Shown one piece after another: positions 6,899-14,565 of a DNA stretch of 33,672 nt. Origin of the DNA: Planctomycetota bacterium (lineage in GTDB: Bacteria > Planctomycetota > Planctomycetia > Pirellulales > Pirellulaceae). The notes below the pieces were generated by a model. It was not told the DNA's origin and did not search any database. It was given only the letters and a program-made list of their open reading frames with translations. The position numbers and the translations under genes are program-made. Position 1 is the first letter of the stretch. Each line of letters opens with the position of its first letter. The stretch lies in assembly GCA_027622275.1 (NCBI GenBank), contig JAQBZB010000076.1, positions 1 through 33,672 on the forward strand. Reading direction: 5' to 3'.

Positions 6899-7708
6899 AT
6901 GACTCACTCGATGTTCGATCTTGCCGGCCGAGTCGCGCTCGTCACTGGTGCCGCGAGCGGCATGGGCAAAGCGTCTTCGCTGGCGTTGGCCGAAGCTGGT
7001 GCCGATGTTGTACTGGCCGATCTGAACGAAGAAGGAGCGAGAGCCGTGGCGGCCGAGATCGAATCGCTCGGTCGCCGGGCGATGCCCGTCCGCTGTGACG
7101 TCTCGAAGCCGGAGCACATTCGCGCGATGTTCGGCCTAGTCGACGATACGTTCGGGCAGATTGATTTCGTTGCCAACATCGCGGGCGAAGCGGTTCGCAA
7201 GAAGCCGGAAGTCATCTCGCTCGATGACGTCGAATGGACGTGGCGAAATCTGGTTTACGGACGCTTCTGCATGTGCCAGGAAGCTGGCCGCCGAATGTTG
7301 GCCGCTGGCAAGGGAAGTATCGTCAACCTCGGTTCGCTCGCCAGTATCACAGCAATGGGCCGCGGACACATTGCCTACAGCATGGCGATGGGCGCGGTGG
7401 TACAGATGACCCGCGAGCTGAGTACCGAATGGAGTGGCCGCGGCGTGCGAGTCAATTCGATCTTGCCGGCCCAGGTGTTAAATCCTGGCTTGCAGGCGCG
7501 AATCGATTCTGATCCTCGCATCAAGGACCGGTTCCTAAGCGGCATTCCAGCAGGCCGCTTCGGCAGCCCGGATGACATCAAAGGCCTCGTCGTTTTTTTG
7601 GCGTCCGACGCCTCGTCTTGGATCACCGGCGCGATCATTCCGATGGATGGTGGGAATCTAGCAATGAATGCGGGTGGGTCCGTTGGTAGCGAAGTGTTCA
7701 ACGAATAA
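6899..7708 (+). CDS. Short-chain dehydrogenase/reductase with YxxxM in place of YxxxK
   Basis: A 269-residue classical SDR. The NAD(P) loop is TGAASGMG (16-23), D41 at the end of the second strand suggests NAD+, and NIAG (93-96) is the structural NNAG-type motif. The catalytic serine is probably S146 (IVNLGS) and the tyrosine Y160. The catalytic lysine four residues later is methionine, M164 (codon ATG at 7388-7390; AAG would give lysine). The C-terminus has the usual SDR ending (GAIIPMDGG). It lies 11 bases after the transporter gene; in the pathway it would oxidise a hydroxy-acid or similar. With the lysine lost, activity is doubtful unless another residue substitutes. The start codon is chosen by family length; a longer frame reaches back into the transporter. 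Confidence 0.9.
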   Translation: MTHSMFDLAGRVALVTGAASGMGKASSLALAEAGADVVLADLNEEGARAVAAEIESLGRRAMPVRCDVSKPEHIRAMFGLVDDTFGQIDFVANIAGEAVRKKPEVISLDDVEWTWRNLVYGRFCMCQEAGRRMLAAGKGSIVNLGSLASITAMGRGHIAYSMAMGAVVQMTRELSTEWSGRGVRVNSILPAQVLNPGLQARIDSDPRIKDRFLSGIPAGRFGSPDDIKGLVVFLASDASSWITGAIIPMDGGNLAMNAGGSVGSEVFNE

Positions 7709-7714
7709 GCAGGG

Positions 7715-7786
7715 TCGTTTAACGGCAAGCCGGAGGCGACGGCTTCGGGCTGCCGGCATCGACGCCTGCGGCTTGCCGTTAAACGA
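7715..7786. repeat. Palindromic repeat between SDR and E1 genes
   Basis: Arms at 7715-7738 and 7763-7786 are 24 bases and inverted with one mismatch; the left arm starts TCGTTTAACGGCAAGCC. A 24-base centre separates them. The sequence is unrelated to the other palindromes in the window. It begins 6 bases after the SDR stop and ends 15 bases before the E1 start. Confidence 0.85.
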
Positions 7787-7801
7787 GTCAGAGCAACAAA
7801 C

Positions 7802-9799
7802 ATGACAACGACAACAAAGACGCAACTCGACAAGCAAACGCTGCTTTCGCTCTACCGCACGATGCAGATCATTCGCCAGTGCGAAGAGCGGCTGGCGAAG
7901 TCGCATCAACGCGGCTTGGTCCACGGAGCGTGCCACACGTACGTCGGCCAGGAAGCGATCGCCACCGGCGTGTTCGCCCATTTGCGCAACGAAGACGTCG
8001 TCTTCAGCACGCACCGTGGACATGGCCATGCATTGGCGAAAGGCATGCATCCCAAAGAGCTGATCGCCGAGCTGTACGGTCGCGAAACGGGCTGTTCACA
8101 AGGACGCGGCGGCAGTATGCACTTGTTCAAGCCAGAGATTGGCATGATGGGGACGAGTGGCATCGTCGGACCATGTATCTTGCATGCGTGCGGCGCCGGG
8201 TATGCCTTCAAGATCAAGAAGTCAGACAACGTCGCGGCGGCGTGTTTCGGCGACGGAGCGGTTAACAACGGCGCGTTCCATGAAGGGCTGAACATGGCCA
8301 GCATCTGGAAGCTGCCCGTGATCTTCGTCGTCGAGAACAATCAGTTCGCGACCGAGGTTCCGTTCAGCTACTCCAGCGGCATCCCCGACGTCGGCCGACG
8401 CGCGGAGAACTACGGGATGCCGGGGTTTGAACTCGATGGCAACGACGTTCTCGAGATACATCGCGTGGCCAGCGAGGCGATCGAACGGGCTCGTGTCGGG
8501 GGCGGGCCGACGTTGATCGAGTGCAAGACTTACCGCACGCGGGCCCACGCCGAAGGCATGGGCGATTTCAGCTATCGCACGAAAGAAGATGTTGAAGAGT
8601 GGAAGACGCGTTGTCCGATCCAGCGGCTGCGAAGCTGTCTTGTCGATGAAGGCGCGGCGACCGCCGACGAACTCGACGCGATCGAACAAGAAATTCGCGA
8701 TCTGATCGAGCAGTCGCACCAGTTCGCGGAAGCCAGTGCGTATCCCGCAGGCGAGTCCGCGACCGCGCATGCGTACTGGGAAGGTGAAGCGAAGCCGATT
8801 GCTGCCGAACCGCTGCCCGGTACGCGCGAAACAACTTTCGTCGCGGCGACTCACGAAGCGCTCGACCACGCAATGGCCGAGAACCCGCACATCTTCGTCA
8901 TGGGTGAAGGGATTGGCGTTCGCGGCGGGAACTTCATGACGACGGCCGGGCTATACGACAAGTATGGCGCGGAGCGGCTGTGCGATACGCCGATTTGCGA
9001 ACGCGGTTTTGTGGGACTCGGCTGCGGCGCGGCGGCGACGGGAGCGAGGCCGGTGATCGACTTCATGTTCATCGACTTCATCAACGATGCGTTCGGCGAG
9101 ATGATCAACCAGATCGCGAAGATGCAGTACATGAGCAGCGGCCGGCTGAAGATGCCGATCTTGCTGCGTGGTTGCGGCGGCATCGGGCATTCGGCCGCGA
9201 CGCACCACTCGGGCATGTATCACTCGATCTACGCACACATCCCGGGCTTGCGAGTCGTCATGCCGTCGACTCCGTACGATGCCAAAGGGTTGATCGCACA
9301 CGCCTTGCGATCCAACGACCCGGTGCTGTTTCTCGAACATCGCGAGCTGATGTCGATCAAGGGTCCGGTGCCCGAAGAGAACTACGAGATCCCGTTCGGC
9401 CAAGCCAAAGTCGTACGGGAAGGGACCGATGCAACGGTCGTCGCGATCTCGTTGATGGTCCAGCACGCCATCAAAGCGGCCGAGCAGCTCGCCGCCGAAG
9501 GCATCTCGATCGAAATCGTCGATCCGCGCACGGTGTCGCCGCTCGATACGGAGACGATCTTGAAATCGGTCGCCAAGACGGGCCGAGTGCTGGTCGTCGA
9601 TGAAGCGTTTGGTCCCTGTAGCGTCGCATCGGAGATCGCGGCTCAGATCGCGGATGCCGGCTTCGACGATCTTGATGCGCCGGTTAAACGGCTCAACGGA
9701 GCGTTTGCACCCACGCCGTATTCGCCGACGTTGGAGAAGGCGGTTGTGCCGCATGTGGAAGATGTTGTGAGGGCGATTCGCTTGCTGCTCGAAGAGTGA
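7802..9799 (+). CDS. 2-oxoacid dehydrogenase E1, alpha and beta subunits fused
   Basis: A 665-residue thiamine diphosphate enzyme that decarboxylates a 2-oxo acid and passes the acyl group to the E2 lipoyl arm. The alpha part (about 1-325) has the TPP motif GDGAVNNG (150-157) closed by ENN (178-180). A linker leads into the beta part (about 343-665), with VMGEGIGVRGG, the histidine-rich HHSGMYHSIYAH loop, VVMPSTPYDAKGL and a transketolase C-terminal domain. Alpha and beta are usually separate genes in the pyruvate, branched-chain and acetoin complexes; the fused form is known in some lineages. The closest recall is the acetoin/branched-chain type, but the substrate cannot be named. E2 is the next operon gene, after the inserted GxxExxY cassette; no E3 is present. 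Confidence 0.92.
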   Translation: MTTTTKTQLDKQTLLSLYRTMQIIRQCEERLAKSHQRGLVHGACHTYVGQEAIATGVFAHLRNEDVVFSTHRGHGHALAKGMHPKELIAELYGRETGCSQGRGGSMHLFKPEIGMMGTSGIVGPCILHACGAGYAFKIKKSDNVAAACFGDGAVNNGAFHEGLNMASIWKLPVIFVVENNQFATEVPFSYSSGIPDVGRRAENYGMPGFELDGNDVLEIHRVASEAIERARVGGGPTLIECKTYRTRAHAEGMGDFSYRTKEDVEEWKTRCPIQRLRSCLVDEGAATADELDAIEQEIRDLIEQSHQFAEASAYPAGESATAHAYWEGEAKPIAAEPLPGTRETTFVAATHEALDHAMAENPHIFVMGEGIGVRGGNFMTTAGLYDKYGAERLCDTPICERGFVGLGCGAAATGARPVIDFMFIDFINDAFGEMINQIAKMQYMSSGRLKMPILLRGCGGIGHSAATHHSGMYHSIYAHIPGLRVVMPSTPYDAKGLIAHALRSNDPVLFLEHRELMSIKGPVPEENYEIPFGQAKVVREGTDATVVAISLMVQHAIKAAEQLAAEGISIEIVDPRTVSPLDTETILKSVAKTGRVLVVDEAFGPCSVASEIAAQIADAGFDDLDAPVKRLNGAFAPTPYSPTLEKAVVPHVEDVVRAIRLLLEE

Positions 9800-9800
9800 C

Positions 9801-10250
9801 AACCACGAAAGGCACGAAAGGGGAAAGAGATGGGTATTGTTTATAAGGATGAGAGTTATGCGATTATGGGGGCGTGCTTTGAGGTTTATCGAGAGATCGG
9901 ATGTGGCTTTGTGGAGCCGGTGTACCAAGAGTGTTTGGAGATCGAACTTCAAATTCAAGCGTTGCCTTTCAAACCACGACAAGAGCTTGTGCTGACTTAC
10001 AAGAACAAGCAATTGAAACAGAAGTATGTGCCGGACTTCCTGTGCTATGACAAGATCGTTCTAGAAATCAAGGCGGTCGAGAAACTGATCGATAAGCACC
10101 GTGCTCAAGTTCACAACTATCTCAAGGCAACCGGCTACAAACTTGGCCTCCTCGTGAACTTCGGCGGCTACCCAAAAGTCGAATACGAACGCATCGTCCG
10201 TTAGCACCTTCCCCCTATCCCCTTTCGTGTATTTCGTGCCTTTCGTGGTT
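9801..10250. mobile_element. Putative mobile cassette: inverted repeats flanking a GxxExxY gene
   Basis: The left arm begins AACCACGAAAGGCACGAAAG (9801-9820) and the right arm at 10222-10250 is its inverse over 19 bases, then diverges. The right arm is identical over 29 bases to the right arm of the gene-free element at 5194-5289. The cassette carries one gene in the direction of the operon and occupies almost the whole gap between E1 (stop at 9799) and E2 (start at 10262). The purine-rich end of the left arm (GGGGAAAGAG) directly precedes the cargo ATG and may serve as its ribosome-binding site. No transposase and no target duplication were identified. Confidence 0.75.
9830..10204 (+). CDS. 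GxxExxY family protein (PD-(D/E)XK nuclease-like)
   Basis: A 124-residue protein. The name-giving motif is G26-F-V-E29-P-V-Y32. A PD-(D/E)XK-like core follows: P68-D69, then E79-I-K81, then the family-typical QVHNYLKATG and LLVNFGG. Members are small, often present in many copies per genome, and have no settled function; nuclease activity is inferred from the fold. The ATG at 9830 is preceded by GGGGAAAGAG, a good ribosome-binding site. The gene interrupts an otherwise standard E1-E2 gene pair and is bounded by inverted repeats, so it is probably an insertion unrelated to the pathway. Unlike its neighbours it is less GC-rich, with more AAG/AAA and TAT/TTT codons, which supports a different origin. 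Confidence 0.9.
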   Translation: MGIVYKDESYAIMGACFEVYREIGCGFVEPVYQECLEIELQIQALPFKPRQELVLTYKNKQLKQKYVPDFLCYDKIVLEIKAVEKLIDKHRAQVHNYLKATGYKLGLLVNFGGYPKVEYERIVR

Positions 10251-10261
10251 GGAAATCTCCC

Positions 10262-11443
10262 ATGCCCATCGAAATCGTAGTTCCGCGTCTCGGCTGGTCG
10301 ATGGACGAAGGTACGTTCGGCGAGTGGCTCAAAGACGACGGCGAGTTGATCAACGCAGGCGATATGATCTTCGTGCTGGAAGGCGAGAAGGCGTCGCAAG
10401 AGATCGAGTCGTTCGACGCGGGGATTCTTCACATCCCGCCGGACGCTCCGCAGCCGGGAGACACGGTCGCCGTCGGGCAGTTGCTCGGTTATTTGCTCGC
10501 GGAGGGTGAGTCTGCACCTGTGAGAAGCAACTTGGCGGTCGCTTCAAAGCCGCCAAGCACGATTGAAACTCGTGACACAGCAACACGAACCAGCGAACCG
10601 AAGACGCGACGGATTGTCGTCACGCCTCGCGCTCGGCGAAAGGCCAACGAGCTGGGAGTGGATTCGTCGTTAATCAGCGGCTCCGGACGAAATGGCAGGG
10701 TTCGTGAACGTGATGTCGTCGCGTTCACCCAACCTGCGGCATCGGGAACTCAACGATCCGTCACCAATATCCGCCTCACGATCGCCCAACGGGTGCTGGC
10801 GGGCGTCCAGCAAACGGCTCCCGTCACCTTGACCACGAAAGTCGATGCCACGCAATTGCTGGCGTACCGGGAGCGGCTGAAGCTGGAGCAGGCTGGCGGA
10901 AACATCCCGAGTTACAACGATATCCTCACGAAACTCGTGGCGGCGGCGCTGCCGGAGTGTCCCGAGTTGAATGCTTGTTGGCGGAACGACGGTATCTTCC
11001 TCTACGACCAAGTCAACATCGCGATCGCCATCGACACCGAGAGCGGACTCGTCGCTCCCGTCATCAACAATGTGGCAGCTCTTTCGTTGGACGAGATCGC
11101 CTCGCAATCGCGCATGCTCGCCGAACAAGCGCGCGCGGGAACGCTTTCGCAGAGCCAGCTGCAAGGCGGAACTTTCACGATTACGAATTTGGGCATGTTC
11201 GACATCGACTTCTTTACGCCGATCATCAACTTGCCGCAAGCCGCGATCCTGGGCGTTGGCCGGATCGTTCGCGAGCCTGTCGTTGTTGGCGATCGTGTTG
11301 AACCAGGGTATCAGTTAAGCTTGAGTCTGACGTTCGATCATCGCATCCTAGATGGTGGTCCAGCCGCCCGCTGGCTGCAACGACTTGCAAAGATGATCCG
11401 AGATCCAGAGCAATACCTTTCGCTATCTATTGACGCTCGATGA
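10262..11443 (+). CDS. 2-oxoacid dehydrogenase E2 (lipoyl acyltransferase)
   Basis: A 393-residue protein with the three usual parts. The lipoyl domain spans about 1-80, with the lipoylated lysine at K43 (EGEKASQE). A flexible linker is followed by a short E3/E1-binding domain (about 120-155; TPRARRKANELGV, then GSGRNGRVRERDV). The catalytic domain is about 165-393 and ends with FDHRILDGGPAA, where H360 is the catalytic histidine. It takes the acyl group from the E1 encoded just upstream and transfers it to CoA. The single lipoyl domain fits the branched-chain/acetoin type. The E3 partner must be encoded elsewhere. Its TGA overlaps the ATG of the next gene, which suggests translational coupling. 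Confidence 0.93.
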   Translation: MPIEIVVPRLGWSMDEGTFGEWLKDDGELINAGDMIFVLEGEKASQEIESFDAGILHIPPDAPQPGDTVAVGQLLGYLLAEGESAPVRSNLAVASKPPSTIETRDTATRTSEPKTRRIVVTPRARRKANELGVDSSLISGSGRNGRVRERDVVAFTQPAASGTQRSVTNIRLTIAQRVLAGVQQTAPVTLTTKVDATQLLAYRERLKLEQAGGNIPSYNDILTKLVAAALPECPELNACWRNDGIFLYDQVNIAIAIDTESGLVAPVINNVAALSLDEIASQSRMLAEQARAGTLSQSQLQGGTFTITNLGMFDIDFFTPIINLPQAAILGVGRIVREPVVVGDRVEPGYQLSLSLTFDHRILDGGPAARWLQRLAKMIRDPEQYLSLSIDAR

Positions 11444-14400
11444 GCCACGAGCCGAGAGTAAGATGCTCGATGCGCATGTATAAAGCTTTCGCGGTTGTTG
11501 TCGTTTCATTAGCCTTGCCGACACTGGCGGCCGTCGGCCAAGGGTTTACGCCTGACGAAGCCGTCCAGCGCATGAAGGTGCCGGATGGCTTTGACGTTCA
11601 GCTGGTCGCGAGCGAACCACTTGTGCGGCAGCCGGTTTGCATCGAGTTCGACGATCGCGGCCGCTTGTGGGTCATTCAGTATCTGCAGTACCCGAACCCA
11701 GCGGAATTGAAACGCGTCGAAGTCGATCGCTATTCGCGGACCCAATACGACCGCATCCCGAAGCCGCCGCCGCACGGACCGCGCGGCGCGGATCGGATCA
11801 CGATCCTGGAAGACTCCGACGGCGATGGGCAGATGGACCGCGGACGTGACTTCGTTGACGGATTGAACTTGGCGTCGGGCATCGCGTTCGGGCACGGTGG
11901 AGTGTTCGTCTTGAACGTGCCCTATCTGCTCTTCTATCCAGACAAAGATCGCGACGACATTCCCGATAGCGATCCCGAAGTCCTACTGACCGGCTTCGGC
12001 ATGGACGACGCACACAGCGTGGCCAACTCGCTGACGTGGGGACCCGATGGTTGGCTCTACGGTTGCCAAGGCAGTACGGTGACAGCCAATGTTCGGGGCA
12101 TCGAGTTTCAACAAGGCGTTTGGCGCTACCACCCGCTGACGCGTGAATTCGAACTCTTCTGTGAAGGCGGCGGCAATTCATGGGGTTTGGATTTCGATCG
12201 CGTCGGCAACTTGCTCTACAGCACCAACTATGGCGGATTCGTGTTGTTGCACGGCGTGCAAGGAGGCTACTTCGTCAAGTCCTTCGCCAAACATGGAGCC
12301 TTGCACAACCCGCACGCTTACGGCTACTTTAATCACGCGCCGCACAACAACTTCCTCGGCGGACATGTGACGGTAGGTGGGATCGTCTATCAAGGCGATT
12401 CGTTTCCACCGTCCTTCCGCGGCAAGTACATTGCCGCGGATTTGCTCGGGCACGGCGTCTATTGGCACGACGTCGAGCCGCACGGTTCAACATTCCGCAC
12501 GGCTCATGGCGGCGAGCTGCTGGTTGCCAATGACACGTGGTTCGCGCCGACCGATGTGACGATGGGACCGGACGGCGCGATTTACGTTTCCGATTGGCAT
12601 GACCCACGCACGGCTCATCCCGATCCTGATGCAGACTGGGACCGGTCGAACGGCAGGATCTATCGGATCGCGGCGACCGGGACAAAGCCCGCGAAGCCAA
12701 TCGACTTCGCGAAGCTGTCGGCCGACGCGTTGCTAGACTTGCAGGAGCATCGCAGCCAGTGGTACGTTCGCCGCGCCCGTCAAGAGTTGGCTCGCCGCCG
12801 TGATAGCTCAGCGGCGATGCGCCTTCGCAAAACTTCATTGAACGAGTCCGACGAAGCCGCCGCTCTCGAAGCCCTCTGGTCGTTGAATGCCATTGGCGGG
12901 TTTGACGAATCGGTCGCGATGAAGTTACTCGACAGCCCGCACCCGGCGGTGCGAGCTTGGACGGTGCGATTGATTGGCGGTGCGAAACGCGAGGTTTCTG
13001 AACAGCTGGCTCATCGGTTGGACGAATTCGCCGAACAAGAACTCGCTGCCGCCGTCCGGCAACAACTGGCCTGCACCGCCGCGCGATTGCCAGCTCATCA
13101 AGCCCTACCGATCATCAACGCCAATATCAATCGAGACATCGACAACGACGATCCGTATCTGCCGCTGTTGTGGTGGTGGGCGGTTGAGCGGCATAGCGTC
13201 AGCGGTCGCGACGAAGTGATGCGACGATTCGTTCGCCCGTCGCTGTGGAAATCGCGGCTGGGACGCGACACGCTGCTGACGCGGCTGATCCGGCGTTACA
13301 TGGCGGAAGGGACGAGCGAGGGGCTCGATTCGGTCGCGCAGTTAGTGAAAGCCGCACCCGATGATTCCGCTCGGGACACGCTGTGGTCGCCGATCCTGCA
13401 AGGCTGGCGCGAAGTGCCTCGCGGCGATAGTCGTGACGCTTGGAAAGAACTGTCACGCAACCATGAACTCTCACGATTGGTCCTCCAGCGTTGGCAGGCC
13501 AAGCCCGATGATCTCACGTTGCAGCAGCTAGGTATCGCTTTGGGGAATCAAGAGCCGCTCAATGTCGCAATGCACGATGTCGCGAATCCCGAGTCAGATG
13601 TTGCGCGACGCGTTGCGATACTTGAGATATTCGCTGACGGGCTCGACGGAGTGCCTCTTGGCGCTTTCTACCCGCTCGTCAACTCCGACGCTCCCGAACC
13701 GGTACGCATTGCAGCCTTGAAGGTCGTCGGTCTTGCTACCGATTGGCGACTTGCAGCGGCCATGATCGAACTGCACAGAGAATCCGACTCGGAAGCCTTG
13801 AAGTCGCAGATCCGCGAAGTCCTCTTATCTCGCCAGAACTCGGCACTGGCTTGGCTGAATGCCGTCGATCGCGGCAAAGTGCCGGCATCTTCGACGCCGC
13901 TGGAACAGATTCGTCGCGTCACGTTTTTCGATGATCCGAAGATCGATTCACTAGTAACGAAACACTGGGGCAAGTTGCAAGCTGCCTCGCGTGGCGAGCG
14001 ACTTGCCGAGGTACGGCGTCTCAACAACGATCTGCGGGCAGCGGGCGGAAACACCTCCGTTGGCAAGGGGCTGTTCAAAACGCACTGTGCGTCCTGCCAT
14101 CAGCTGTTCGGCGAAGGGACGAAGCTCGGCCCGGATCTTACGACGGCCAATCGTGCCGATCTAGACTATCTGCTGATCAGCTTGGTTGATCCTAGCAGCG
14201 TGATCCGCAAGGAGTATGTCGATCTGATTGTGCAAACGACCGACGGGCGTGTACTGACGGGCCTGCCGGTTGCTCGCGACGATGCCGGCTTGACCCTCGT
14301 CAATGCAAAAAACGAAAGGATCAACATCGCGGCCGGCGAGATCGACCAATTACACGAGTCGCCCGTATCGATGATGCCCGATGATCTATATCGCAAACTC

Positions 14401-14454
14401 AAGCCGCAAGAACTCCGCGACCTGTTCGCCTACCTGCAATCGACGGATCGCTGA
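11440..14454 (+). CDS. Secreted membrane-dehydrogenase-type propeller protein with HEAT repeats and C-terminal c-type heme
   Basis: A protein of 1,004 residues of the architecture expanded in planctomycetes (TIGR02604 dehydrogenase-like domain plus TIGR02603 heme domain). A signal peptide (MRMYKAFAVVVVSLALP) precedes a beta-propeller-like domain of roughly 25-410, with repeated GPDG/GR motifs (WGPDGWLYGCQG, MGPDGAIYVSDW). A helical HEAT-like stretch follows to about 860. The heme site is C883-A-S-C886-H887, then LGPDLT, with a candidate axial methionine in SPVSMMPDDL. It probably oxidises a substrate in the periplasm and passes electrons on; the substrate is unknown. The ATG at 11440 overlaps the E2 stop; an in-frame ATG at 11470 would place the signal peptide at the very N-terminus and is equally possible. 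Confidence 0.88.
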   Translation: MSHEPRVRCSMRMYKAFAVVVVSLALPTLAAVGQGFTPDEAVQRMKVPDGFDVQLVASEPLVRQPVCIEFDDRGRLWVIQYLQYPNPAELKRVEVDRYSRTQYDRIPKPPPHGPRGADRITILEDSDGDGQMDRGRDFVDGLNLASGIAFGHGGVFVLNVPYLLFYPDKDRDDIPDSDPEVLLTGFGMDDAHSVANSLTWGPDGWLYGCQGSTVTANVRGIEFQQGVWRYHPLTREFELFCEGGGNSWGLDFDRVGNLLYSTNYGGFVLLHGVQGGYFVKSFAKHGALHNPHAYGYFNHAPHNNFLGGHVTVGGIVYQGDSFPPSFRGKYIAADLLGHGVYWHDVEPHGSTFRTAHGGELLVANDTWFAPTDVTMGPDGAIYVSDWHDPRTAHPDPDADWDRSNGRIYRIAATGTKPAKPIDFAKLSADALLDLQEHRSQWYVRRARQELARRRDSSAAMRLRKTSLNESDEAAALEALWSLNAIGGFDESVAMKLLDSPHPAVRAWTVRLIGGAKREVSEQLAHRLDEFAEQELAAAVRQQLACTAARLPAHQALPIINANINRDIDNDDPYLPLLWWWAVERHSVSGRDEVMRRFVRPSLWKSRLGRDTLLTRLIRRYMAEGTSEGLDSVAQLVKAAPDDSARDTLWSPILQGWREVPRGDSRDAWKELSRNHELSRLVLQRWQAKPDDLTLQQLGIALGNQEPLNVAMHDVANPESDVARRVAILEIFADGLDGVPLGAFYPLVNSDAPEPVRIAALKVVGLATDWRLAAAMIELHRESDSEALKSQIREVLLSRQNSALAWLNAVDRGKVPASSTPLEQIRRVTFFDDPKIDSLVTKHWGKLQAASRGERLAEVRRLNNDLRAAGGNTSVGKGLFKTHCASCHQLFGEGTKLGPDLTTANRADLDYLLISLVDPSSVIRKEYVDLIVQTTDGRVLTGLPVARDDAGLTLVNAKNERINIAAGEIDQLHESPVSMMPDDLYRKLKPQELRDLFAYLQSTDR

Positions 14455-14465
14455 GTTTGACGGGA

Positions 14466-14486
14466 TCGGGAGCCTTTTTCGGCCAA
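14466..14486. repeat. Dispersed 21-bp motif, copy 1
   Basis: TCGGGA, two variable bases (GC), then CTTTTTCGGCCAA. The same motif with AT at the variable bases occurs at 27541-27561. Both copies start 11-19 bases after a stop codon and lie upstream of the next gene on the same strand. Function unknown; it may be a remnant of a longer dispersed repeat or a regulatory site. Confidence 0.6.
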
Positions 14487-14565
14487 GGAACTTTCCAGTT
14501 GAAATCGCCCTCCCCGCCACCCGAGAGTTCGTGCAGTCCACTCAAGCTGTCGGTATAACGGAGAT

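Noticed and set aside
8951-10012. Minus-strand open frame of 353 codons across E1 and the GxxExxY gene
   Set aside because: It crosses two well-supported plus-strand genes and a repeat arm and has no recognisable domain.
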